A stretch of DNA of 64,000 bases from contig BCIG01000004.1 of assembly GCA_001599915.1 (NCBI GenBank), forward strand, positions 496,001 through 560,000, in the 5' to 3' direction. Position 1 is the stretch's first letter, and the number at the start of each line of letters is the position of its first letter. Made by a program: the position numbers and the translations under genes. Below, one piece after another: positions 50,828 through 60,989 of this stretch. Source of the DNA: Symbiotaphrina buchneri (taxonomy: Eukaryota > Ascomycota > Symbiotaphrinales > Symbiotaphrinaceae). The notes under the pieces were generated by a model. It saw nothing but the letters and a program-made list of their open reading frames with translations, was not told where the DNA came from and searched no databases.

Positions 50828-52600
50828 ATGGCTGACGTGTCGAGCCAGTCGCTCAAAAGGCCTCATCCAGACGATGACCTCTCAAATTCCCCAAAACGAT
50901 CGCGGTCCAACAATGGCTCACCAGCGCCCAACGCAAATGGCGGCCCTGCCCCCAAACCGGACATCAACAAGATCATGGCTGAAGCCCGCGCAAAAGCTGC
51001 GGCAGTGGCAGCTCGCCTGCAGGGCGCCAAAGGAGCAACAACAGGTTCCCCTCATCCGCCCGCTTCTGGGCCCCCGTCTTTGCCTGCTACCACTTCCGGC
51101 ACAGGCCTCTCAAAGATTGAGCAACTGAAGGCAAGGGTTGCTGCTGCTACGGCCAAAGCGAACGCAGCCGGACTGCAACGGACAGCCTCGCCGGCCGTCC
51201 CTTTCCAACCGCCACAGTTTGATGATGCCCCGGCGGCAAGGGGAGGTCTGGGCGTCGGCTTACACCCGGCTCTAATGGGCGACTTCAGTTCCGATTCGAG
51301 AGCCAAAGGCCGACAAGCGATGCATCCCAAGTTTGCTACGACGATGGCTAACCAGAGGGCTTCTGCATCCCCAGCCCCGTCCTCGAAAGCAATGAAGGGC
51401 AAGAACCAGCTCGACCTGTCCGGCCCTTCACTAGATGAACTGAGGAAGAACCCTTACTTCGACCCCTCCTTAGGAGAAACTGGAGTGGCTCGAGAAAGAC
51501 GTTCACGACAGCTCCTTTTCAATCAGAAGGGAAAATACATACAACAAGCCAATGCCCTTCGGCGTCAAGCTGCGCTCGAAGAGATGAAACGGCGCATAGC
51601 GGAGTCTTCTCGAAAGGCGGGCATTGATGAAGACTTGGATATAGAGAAGGCTTACTTAGTGCAAGCTCCCCCGGAAATCGAATGGTGGGATGAAGGCCTG
51701 GTAAACGGCAGCAGTTACGATGCAATCGAGGACCCCCAAAACTTGAAAATAGATACCGAGGACAGTATCATCACTGTGTACATACAGCATCCTGTCCTTC
51801 TGGAACCACCACAGGAGAAGAACATCCCCCCGCCCAAGCCGATGTATCTCACTCCTAAAGAGCAGGCGAAGCTTCGCAGGCAACGCCGTATGGCAGATCT
51901 GAAGGAACAGCAGGCAAAGATTCGGCTTGGTCTTGAACCTGCTCCCCCGCCAAAGGTCAAGAAGAGCAACTTGATGCGGGTTTTGGGTGAAGAAGCGGTC
52001 AAGGACCCCACGGCTGTTGAAGCTCGCGTGAACAGGGAGATTGCGGAGCGAGCACATAAGCATCAGGAGACTAACCAGGAGCGCAAGTTGACGAAAGAGC
52101 AAAGACGGGAGAAGCTTCTGGCCAATCAAGAGAAAGATGCGGCCAAGGGTATCCATGTCTGCGTCTATAAGATTGACAATCTGTCCAATGGCAGGCACCG
52201 CTTCAAGATCTCCAAAAATGCCGAGCAGAATGCATTGACCGGCATTTGCATATTGAATCCTAAGTTCAACCTTGTCATCGTGGAGGGAGGAGAGCATAGT
52301 ATCAACTTTTACAAGAAACTAATGTTGAATCGGATTGACTGGACGGAGAATACTGCACCAAGCAGTGTGCGTGAAGGGAACAAGGAAGCCTTGGCTCAGT
52401 GGTTGCAGGCGGAAGACGAGAACGGTACCCTGAAGGACCTGAGTCTGAACAAGTGTCAACTCATATGGGAGGGAGAAGAGAAGACGCGGGCTTTCAGAAA
52501 ATGGGGAAGCCGAGTATGCGAGACCGACTCTGAGGCGAAGGATGCTCTCAGTAGGGCCAAGATGGAGAATTTCTGGACATTAGCAAAGAGCATCAAATGA
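50828..52600 (+). CDS. PRP3: PRP3, U4/U6 small nuclear ribonucleoprotein
   Basis: A single exon of 590 residues from MADVSSQSLKRPHPDDD. A lysine/alanine-rich and proline-rich N-terminal region is followed by the conserved PRP3 core: NPYFDPSLGETG, RRSRQLLFNQKGKY, IEWWDEGLVNGSSY and the KPMYLTPKEQAKLRRQRR stretch. The C-terminal DUF1115-type domain has VYKIDNLSNGRHRFKISKNA and IVEGGEHSINFYKKLMLNRI, then WEGEEKTRAFRKW. Prp3 holds the U4/U6 duplex in the tri-snRNP. The frame extends upstream to 50495, but that part has no family character. Convergent with MAD1. Confidence 0.94.
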   Translation: MADVSSQSLKRPHPDDDLSNSPKRSRSNNGSPAPNANGGPAPKPDINKIMAEARAKAAAVAARLQGAKGATTGSPHPPASGPPSLPATTSGTGLSKIEQLKARVAAATAKANAAGLQRTASPAVPFQPPQFDDAPAARGGLGVGLHPALMGDFSSDSRAKGRQAMHPKFATTMANQRASASPAPSSKAMKGKNQLDLSGPSLDELRKNPYFDPSLGETGVARERRSRQLLFNQKGKYIQQANALRRQAALEEMKRRIAESSRKAGIDEDLDIEKAYLVQAPPEIEWWDEGLVNGSSYDAIEDPQNLKIDTEDSIITVYIQHPVLLEPPQEKNIPPPKPMYLTPKEQAKLRRQRRMADLKEQQAKIRLGLEPAPPPKVKKSNLMRVLGEEAVKDPTAVEARVNREIAERAHKHQETNQERKLTKEQRREKLLANQEKDAAKGIHVCVYKIDNLSNGRHRFKISKNAEQNALTGICILNPKFNLVIVEGGEHSINFYKKLMLNRIDWTENTAPSSVREGNKEALAQWLQAEDENGTLKDLSLNKCQLIWEGEEKTRAFRKWGSRVCETDSEAKDALSRAKMENFWTLAKSIK

Positions 52601-52748
52601 CCAATGCGGAGGGAGCGTTGGCTCAGCAGTTAAAGGATATTATTTGTATCCTAACAGGACTAAGTAAACACAAAAATTGTCCAAAGTGCCACCCGAGGTA
52701 TGAACGCTTTGCAGCCTGCGCTGATCCTAAACTCCTGTAACAATGCTC

Positions 52749-55284
52749 CTACATCCGCGCTGCGCGCGTGGTTTTCTCGTAGAACTCCAAAGTCATAGCC
52801 GCCAAGAAGCAGGGTATCTCCTTCCGTTCCTCCACCCAAAATTTGATCAAGTTCTTGATCTCCAGGGCGAACAGCGAGTTGGGCCCTCCGGATATCTTCA
52901 TCGTGCCTGCACAAGCCAGTCAGCATTAGTTCTGATGGCCTGAAGGGATGGTCATGACTGAGCAGATTTCGCTTACCATTCTCACCGTCAAATATGATGC
53001 TATTCTCACCGTCACCCTGATCGCCTCCGGCTAAGAACATGCTCGTCACCCGGACGCGGCCATTGGGCATAAAGTCCATCTTCCAACCAAGGATACTAGC
53101 AACGGCCTCCCTGAATTCCAAGCTCTTTGCGCTCCAAATCTCCTTGAGGCGGGTCATGCGCTTCTCCTTCTCCGCAACCAACTTCTCCATATCTCTAATA
53201 TCATTCTTTAGGTTTTCGAATGTACTTATGGGTACCACTTTGGCATGGTGAGGAGCCCCCGTCAGCTGATCAAGAAGCGCTTTGTTTTCCTCACGGAGAG
53301 ACTTGAGTGTGCTAAGCTTGATAGCTTCAGCTTCGGAAGTCGGATTAGACCGGAGTTCTAGGATGCGGGTACGCGAGCTTGACTTCAGCGACTCCAGCTG
53401 AGCCTTGTGAACCTCTAGGTCCTTTTGTAGGATAGCCGACGACTGTTGCAGCTTGGTTATCTCCTCTTGGAGCTTCCTATTCTTGCGAGAGAGCTGTCCC
53501 ACCCTCTCATCTTCGTCGTCATCACGAGGCCGCTTTACGCTAGTTGACGCGGGTTGAGGAAGATTATCTTCGCGTTTTGCCAGCTCTTCATTCACATTCT
53601 GTAGCTCCTTTCGGTACTGATCGACAAGGTCCTCAAGCTGCTGTATCTGTTTGACCTTTTGCTCATACAGGTGATTATCTGACTGATAAGTAGTCTCTTC
53701 AGCATCGAATGTTTTCTATGCATATTAGCGACATGGGAGAGATGGAGGGTGTAGATCTGGTGGCGAACCAATTGCGCCCGTAGATATTCCACTTCCTTCA
53801 CTGCCAAAGTACGCTGCCGTTCTAGGCGTGTTCTCGCACGTGTATCTCCGGAGCTGCTGCTAGTTGTCTGCTTGGATTGTTCCAGCTCCGCCTGTAGTCG
53901 ACTCTTTTCTTTTTCTAGAGAACTGATCACTCCGTCCTTTTCCATCAGCTCCGCCTCAAGCGCGCCCTTCCTGTCCAGTAGAGAGGCTACCTCTACTTGC
54001 CCCTTGATCAATGCCCTAGCCATAGCCTCAGGGCTGTCGAACTCAAGTCCGGCATTTTCGCCGCCCTGACTTTGGAGATAGGAAGTCCAAGATCGTCTTT
54101 CGTCCTCTAAGATTTGCCTTTGCAACTGAGCTTCACTCAGCTCTTTCCGAAGGTCGTCCATCATCCTCAATTTTGCTTCCAGTTCGCGTTTCTCTTCTTC
54201 GACTACTTCAATGGTCTTGTTAATCTTCCTATAGTGCTTCAATTCAGCAAGCTGATCCCGATTGGTCATCTCCAGCTTTTTAATATGAGCCACCTGCTCT
54301 GACAATTCGCGCTTGATGACATTGAGAGTATCTGCATCCCCCGTTTGCGCTTTCAAACGCAGTATCTCGCTCTCCAATTGGCCAACCTCTGTCTCCCTCT
54401 GGGTCAACCGTTGCTGTGTATCCTGCAAAGCAGCCACCTTGTGACTCAGATCGTCTCTCAGCTCATTTGCCGTCTGTTGGAGTGCAGAATAACGGGTGTC
54501 AGACTCAGCCTGGCGGTGCTTATTCTGCCGTTGCTGAGTCGCCAATTCAGCCTGTATCTCCTCCACTTCTTCCTGCAATGTGCGGCTTTGATCTTTCGCT
54601 GCCCTGAGCTTCCTTTCCAAGTCATGCTTCTCGTTGGTGGATTGATCTTGGAGGTCTTTGAGCTCCTTTGCTAGCGCGTCATACTTGGCTGCAGTGACGT
54701 GAGAGTTGCTTTCGGACGCCTGCCTCCAGTCAGTAGAAGACGCTTATTAGCGCAAATGTAGTATACCTGAGCGCGTCTGAAGTCGGCTTCGGCCTTATTT
54801 TGTGCCTCTCTCAGCTCCTTCTCGTGGCGGAGCTCCGCAAGCTCCCGCTCCTGCCTCAAGCTTTCAAGCTCATATTTAATGGTGTTCAGCTCAGCCCGTA
54901 AATCTTCACCGCTAGAATCTGGCGCCCCCCACTGTGTTAGTTCTGCATAGAGTACGGACAAGCCCGGACTCACCAGCTCTACCCGATTTCGAATGCCGGA
55001 AGCTTTGTCGCATAGACTGCGCCGAAGGCGGAGATGCTGGAGCGCCACTGAGGAAGTCATAAGTGGGCAAGACATTAGCATTCCGTTTAGCAGTTGCCTA
55101 GGGCTCGTCAGATCGATGATTCATTTCCTTTTAAGCAAAGGCCGTTTCCTTGTTTGCGTACGCTTGAAGATGGTCTCGGGATAGCGGTTGAGAGCCTCCG
55201 ATTCATAGACAGACGCGCCGAGGGCGAGCGCTTCTGGTCCGAAGGCCGCCGCCTGGACGAGATCTCATGCCCAGGAGAGCTCAT
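52749..55284 (-). CDS. MAD1: MAD1, spindle assembly checkpoint coiled-coil protein
   Basis: Six exons (55162-55284, about 54983-55097, 54767-54942, 53769-54719, 52977-53715 and 52749-52906) sum to 2,262 bases, 753 residues. The N-terminus is arginine/serine-rich (MSSPGHEISSRRRPSDQKRS), then TYDFLSGAPASPPSAQSMR. A long coiled coil follows. The C-terminal conserved globular part is KSLEFREAVASILGWKMDFM with NGRVRVTSMF, and after the last intron ISGGPNSLFALEIKNLIKFW, ending FYEKTTRAARM. The true C-terminus lies in a different frame from the longest open frame there, which runs on to 52660. Mad1 recruits Mad2 to unattached kinetochores. The intron at about 54943-54982 is only about 40 bp and its donor is inferred from phase. 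Confidence 0.88.
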
Positions 55285-55675
55285 TTCCAGCGTCCGCAGG
55301 CGTGGATACTCTGCGACGCCATAGATGGGCCGTGAGCACCAAGTTTGTTTAAAAAGAATACACGAAGTCGCGCTTTGTTGATTCGAGCTCGGCGCAAGCG
55401 AACAGCTTTCGTCAATGGCTCACTCAGCCTCGGTACTCCGCGACCTTAGGTACATGATAGCCGTCAAAGGAAATTCAACACACAGAGCACCTTGAACGAA
55501 AACATTCCAGAACGTCATAATTTTCTACCGAGCATAGTAACAATGCCTCAGGTTGCCTATACAATGAGGAGGTATACAAAGATTCAGTGTTCGTACAAAA
55601 AGTATTATCCTAGTGTGGCTCTTTGGAGAAGAGCACCGCTCGCTGCAACCAAAGACCAACAACAGTGAGCGACTC
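55285..55675. other. Intergenic between SYP1 3' end and MAD1 start
   Basis: 390 bp. MAD1 promoter and SYP1 terminator must lie here. No distinct motif is called. Confidence 0.4.
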
Positions 55676-58599
55676 TTATTTCGCCTGATAATTCCCGCTC
55701 TGCAACTTCCTCAACGTTGGGACTTCCTTCCAAGTGAGGCTTGGGGTCATAGACACACTCTCATCAGCGAAAGGGTCGGACTCTCCATTTGCGGCTGCGG
55801 TTTGATCTCCAGGCGTCACCGCTTGCACAACACTCAATCCACTGCCAAGCCCAAGGGCTTCCTCGCCGCTGATTTCCCACCGGGCTTCCACATGACCTTG
55901 TTTGGCTTCTGACTCTGTCGTAAATCTGGCGACCAGCCTTTGAGGCGAATTTGCTTCCAATGTGACATCTCCAAGCCTCCAGTACACCAGGGATCGCTCC
56001 TTAGAGAAAGTACCTGTGGGTTTGGACTGACATCTTAGAGCCCTTGCCCCTTCTAAATGGATCACAATAACTACGTTCTGCAGCGAAACACTCCGTTTCA
56101 CGCCGTCGGCAAACGCGGGGTTCAGCGAGTAGTGTAAGATAACAGAGGCCTGAGTGGGCTCAATTTTCCACGCTGGCGTCAGCAAAATGGGAGCGAGATT
56201 TGCCATACTGCTTTCTTCCAGATGGACCTGATACTTGAAAGCGACCGCCGTGCGGGTGATTTGCGAGAGGTCCACGCTGTATTCGCCGGGCTTGTCCGGG
56301 AGTTGATTGATGAAAGTGGGGTTGGGGGCAACCTTCTCCAGTACAGGAAAATTCTCGAGCCGCAAGGTTTCCGTCCCGAACGGTTTCAATATGTCAGTAG
56401 GGTTGTACGCCAGCGCCAGTTCGCCAATCACGACAGCCTTGATGACTCGTCCATTCTCGAAAGAAGCACTGACTGTCTCCACAACCGAAGAGTTCAGGCC
56501 AGGGTCGTGCATCTCCGGGTGTCTTATTGCGGTACTTGCCATGCTGCTCAATGACCGGGAGGAGTGAATGGACTGTGTATCGGAGCCCAGATGATCTTCG
56601 GAGGACAACGTGGCAGCACGTCCCAGTTTTATGGGAGACTGAGGAGATATGGCGATATTGTCACTGATGGCAGATGCCTGATCAGAAGGTACGAAGACTG
56701 TGTTCCGCACATCTCTCCTACCCCGACCTGTTCCTGTCTTGCGATTTGGAGCAGCTTGCTGCATTTCAATCAGTCGGACTCTATCAAGAATGGGGAGGTA
56801 ACGTACAGCACGTAAAGCGTTAGCCACATTAGCAAGTGCGGCATCGGCATCAGCATCTTCTTCCTGAATCGGCGCATTCCTAATGTCAAGTTTAAACTGC
56901 GGTTGGCTAGTTTCACTTCTTGCACTTAGTGTATGAGCATGATAGGGGATATCCAGACCATACTCAGCTGCTTCCTGTTCTGCAAGTGATATGGGGTCTG
57001 TGCTTCTAGCCGGAACAGTAAAGCCCTCGGTATCCTTTCGTTCCTAACAAAAAGTTAACACAGGCATCGCTGAATTTCTCGCCGTAGAACTGACAAGTGC
57101 TGCATCTGACGCAGGGGTCTCTGGTAGAGGAATATGTGATTGAGCCACGCCATCTAATGCAAACCCATTCGTTGTGGATGGACTAAAAGGCGGCAAAGAG
57201 GGAGGCAATGGGGCGGGCTCTATGGTGTCGGGACCTTGGTCTGCGACCTTTTCGGCAGGAGCACTAGTAGCGTCCTGCGCCGGAGATTGGAGTCGATCCT
57301 CCGCGCCGTGAGCTGCGGTAAGATCCACGGCCGACGCGCCAGGAGAAGGTATCGGGGGCACGTCGCGAGAACTTCCAGAGCGGCCGAACGCCCCAAGGTG
57401 TGGCGTAGAGCGTTTGTGGGGAGATTGTGCCCTTTCATACGGCATCGTACTCTGCCTCCTTCTTCCCATGACTGTACCTAACCTTTTCAACCCGCTCAAT
57501 CCACTGCGTCGTTCATGGGCTGGAACAACAGTCAGCAAATAATGCGCGCAAGGAGGGCACAGACTCACATTTCTCTGGTTTGAGAGCATTGCCCGAGGTC
57601 CCTGACCTTTGACTCGCCGAGTCATCAGGGATGGCACCAAGTGGTGTCGGAGGTACTCTCGGAGAGGCTGCTGGTATGCTTCGTTGCCTTTCATTTCTGG
57701 GGCCACCGCCGATGATCCTGGCAGCAAACGTCTTAATCTCATCTATTGTCTCTATGTTCAGCAGCGCATTCAGAGTTTCCTCGGCCGTGACACGATTACG
57801 CTCCACCTGGTCCACCTCGTGCGTCTGAAATTGGGTGAGCACATCTCTCAGGTGGTTCAACCGGCTCTCATCGACGGCTTGCAGTTTCTCGAAGACGAAC
57901 GGCGCTTGGGATTCCCATTGAGATGTTGCACTTTCCATGTCCGAGGTGGCATGGGCGACCTTTCCGGCGGAAGCTTTGCCGCCCTTTGCACTGACTTTAT
58001 CTGCCTTCTTCTGGGCAGCTTCGATGTCCTTTGCCATGGCAGCTAGATTGCCCTGAATTGTGCTCATAGCCTGCATCTCCCTGTTCTTGGAAGCAAATTC
58101 CCGTAACGGCCGCTCCACATCCGCCTCGATCTTCTGAGCGAGGACATGATGAGACTGAGCGAGCGATTCCGTAGCAGAAATTATCTTGTGCCAGGGGCCC
58201 TCGAAGATCCTTAAGAATTATTAACACGCCATTGTCGACTGTCGATGTTGTCTGGCGGGCACCTCACCCTAATTCGGACGACTCATCCGGGGGTTGCTTA
58301 TGCGCAAGTTTCTTGAGACCTTGGACATAGAGTTCCTCCACGCGACGACGTTCCTGGCTACTGGTCAGCCCATGCTTCGCTACATTCTCACTTTCCATAC
58401 GTACTTGTAACCAGTCCGCGATCTGGTTATTCAGGGTGCCGACTCGGCGCACCCGTTCATTGAGCACATTGACCGCTTGCTGGGGTTGCAACGCGTTCTG
58501 GAGTGGAGAGGCCGAGGGTCAGCGGCGGCGCACTTCGGTCCACGCCGGGAATAATAAACCTACCACAAAGGCGGGATAGTCTTGACGGGAGAGCTCCAT
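55676..58599 (-). CDS. SYP1: SYP1, F-BAR and mu-homology endocytic adaptor (muniscin)
   Basis: Six exons (58564-58599, 58268-58497, 57569-58209, 57095-57519, 56807-57043 and 55676-56758) sum to 884 codons, 883 residues. The N-terminal F-BAR domain starts MELSRQDYPAFVNALQPQQA with RRVGTLNNQIADWL, then GIFEGPWHKIISATESLAQS. A proline/serine-rich linker follows. The C-terminal mu-homology domain contains VSASFENGRVIKAVVIGELALAYN and runs to RKLQSGNYQAK. Muniscins act at the earliest stage of clathrin-mediated endocytosis and in fungi at sites of polarised growth. The 51-bp intron at 57044-57094 is in phase and ends TTAACTTTTTGTTAG. Confidence 0.92.
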
Positions 58600-59644
58600 G
58601 GTGCCGGCACAAAGTGATCGACGCAATCTGGACTCCGATGAGAGGGGCTACTGATCATGTTCGAGCGCGGAGCCTCTCAATGCTTTCTCTGTCTGCAGAG
58701 GTGGAGCTAGGTGAGAAGTTGGGACCGGAAGGTGTTGTAGGTCATCAGATGGTAGGCGTGGTGAGGTTAGGGTGGTACTCCCGCGGTGGTAAAAGGCACG
58801 AAGTAGGTAAGGTCCAGCTCAGCACCGTAGCTAAGCTGCGAAGTATATAGGTCTGTAGAGGAAGAAGCTTCTTAAGGTGTGTGCTACCCAGGACGGCAGG
58901 TAAGGTAAATGAGGTAAGGTGCGCCAAAACGTGCACCAATTCCACTGCACCATACGACCGGCATCGCCGGGTTGAGTTGGGAACCCCAAGCCTAAACCCA
59001 AGCAAATCCAGCTGGCAACCAAGGGAGCAAAGCACAGCCAGAGAACTCCGGCAACCTAAGGTACGTAAGGTAAGGCACGTAATTGGTTGGTATGGTAGGT
59101 ACCTACAGGGCAAGAACTTGGTCTCAAGGATAACCCTGAAGGGAGCACCTGATTCTTTGTAGATAAACCAACCACCGATTGCGTTGCTTTGAATCTACTT
59201 ACCTTGCCGTAAAAGTGCGAAGGAAATTATTGATATCCCCCGCCGGCGCTGATCAGTTGTAGCGAGCGAGCCTTCATCACCGTCACCACCCAAATGTTGC
59301 TCACAACCTAAAAGGGAAATGACCTCAGGTGCTTGATTTACGACCAGGGCCTAGACATGATCCTCATCAGCGCGCTCGAAAGCAGACGCGATAATGTTGA
59401 GAGGAGCTATTCCTTTAGGGGCTCCTAACTTCGAAGACTGTGACCGCGCCAATTGAAACGATGGCCCTCTCATGGAGAGCGTCGCTGACCTTTTCTGAGC
59501 GGTTGTCGAATATCACTAAGATGCAAGTGCTTCTAGACCGACATATGGCGTCCATCAATGGACATAAGCCAAATTGACAACCTCTTTTATTGTACATGTT
59601 ATGCTCATACTATGACTTGATTAGTCTTTTTGCCTACCGCACAG
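58600..59644. other. Intergenic upstream of SYP1 and the Csk1-like kinase
   Basis: Several GGTAAGGTA-type words lie at about 58805-58930 and 59058-59090. The missing first exon of the kinase gene is probably somewhere in the right half. It was not identified. Confidence 0.4.
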
Positions 59645-60842
59645 CATTCCCTCTGGCAGATTTGCAGACAGCCAGGCAGGAGGCCAAGGTGCTCGAGGAA
59701 GAGGCATATAGTAAGGGCCAGTCCCTGGTATGCCCGCTCTTTTCCGTCTATTGGGTCCACTGCTCTTATGCAAATGTTAGGAGAACTACCTTGAACTCTG
59801 TGAAGAATATGTGGCCAATTTCTATGAGCTTTCTCCAGCAGAAGTTGCGACCCCTACGAGTCCAAAAAGTCCACTCAAAAAGGAACAGAGTCCAGAGGCA
59901 GGAGAGCAGATTGACAAATATAGCAATGCCGTCTATTTGACTCAGGGCATGTCTTCGGTCGTGTATAAGGCACGTAGCCCTGACTCACAACTCGTCGCGC
60001 TGAAGATAGCAAATCTTTCGCAAAAGACACCTCCACATGACCCGGAACGGGAAGCAAGGATTCTCCGCGACGCCTCTGGCAGCAATATCATTGCCCTCAT
60101 AGAGACCATCCACCAGCCAGGCAATCGTTTCATTCTAGTCTTCCCTTTCATGCGTTATGATATGGAACAGCTACTGAAGCAACGTGCGTTGACTCCTCGA
60201 GGAGCTCGATGTTTGCTTCGTGATTTGTTCACCGCACTGGCTCATCTGCACTCGGTTGGCATCATCCACCGGGACATAAAGCCCTCAAATATACTTTGCG
60301 GCGGTCCGGACGGGCCAGGGTATTTAGCGGACTTTGGCATTGCCTGGTCGCCTGCGGATCGAGCATCGGAACCACCGCAGAACAAGTTCAGCGACGTAGG
60401 TACCACATGTTATCGACCGCCAGAACTTCTATTTGGATATTCTGCCTACAATTGCAGTCTAGATTTGTGGGCGGCTGGCTGTGTAGTAGCTGAGGCGGCA
60501 CGTCTAAGAGATGAGACACTCTTCGACGCGGGCGAGCTTGGCAGCGAGTTGGCTTTGATCCAGAGTATTTTCCAAAGCCTGGGTACACCCAACCTTGACG
60601 TGTGGCCTGAAGCTGCAAAACTTCCCGACTGGGGCAAGATGACTTTCTATGAATTCCCTGCAAAAAGTTGGGAAGACCTGTTGCCAGATGTGTCAGAAGA
60701 TGCGAGGGACCTGGTTGGAAAACTGGTTCGGTACGAGAGCGGAGACCGTCTGTCGGCCGCCGAGGTAACGCAGCATATAATGCCATGAAAACACCTGCTG
60801 ACTATTTTTCAGGCGTTGCGACATCCATATCTACAGCTATAA
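59645..60842 (+). CDS. Csk1/CAK-like protein kinase (5' end not located)
   Basis: Three exons are supported (59645-59727, 59781-60764 and 60813-60842). The first supported exon starts in phase 1 after a CACAG acceptor, so an upstream exon with the ATG is missing from this model. A hydrophilic helical N-terminus (ADLQTARQEAKVLEEEAYSK) precedes the kinase domain. The glycine loop is degenerate (LTQGMSSVVYKA). The lysine is in VALKIA, the catalytic loop is HRDIKPSN, the metal motif is DFGIAW, and the P+1 region is VGTTCYRPPELLFG. The end is SAAEALRHPYLQL. A weak glycine loop and this activation segment fit Csk1/Cak1-type kinases that phosphorylate CDKs on the T-loop. It is convergent with RAD3, whose complex TFIIH contains a CDK-activating kinase. 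Confidence 0.72.
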
Positions 60843-60989
60843 TACATCAGAGAGCAATGCTCCCTTGTCCCCTATCCATCCTTGGTAGCGCCTTTGATCT
60901 CCAGTCCGTTTTAACCCCAAGCCCAAGTCGACCGAGAAATTGAAAATGCCCCTGATGGAGCATGCACCGATTACTCTAGAATGCAACGG

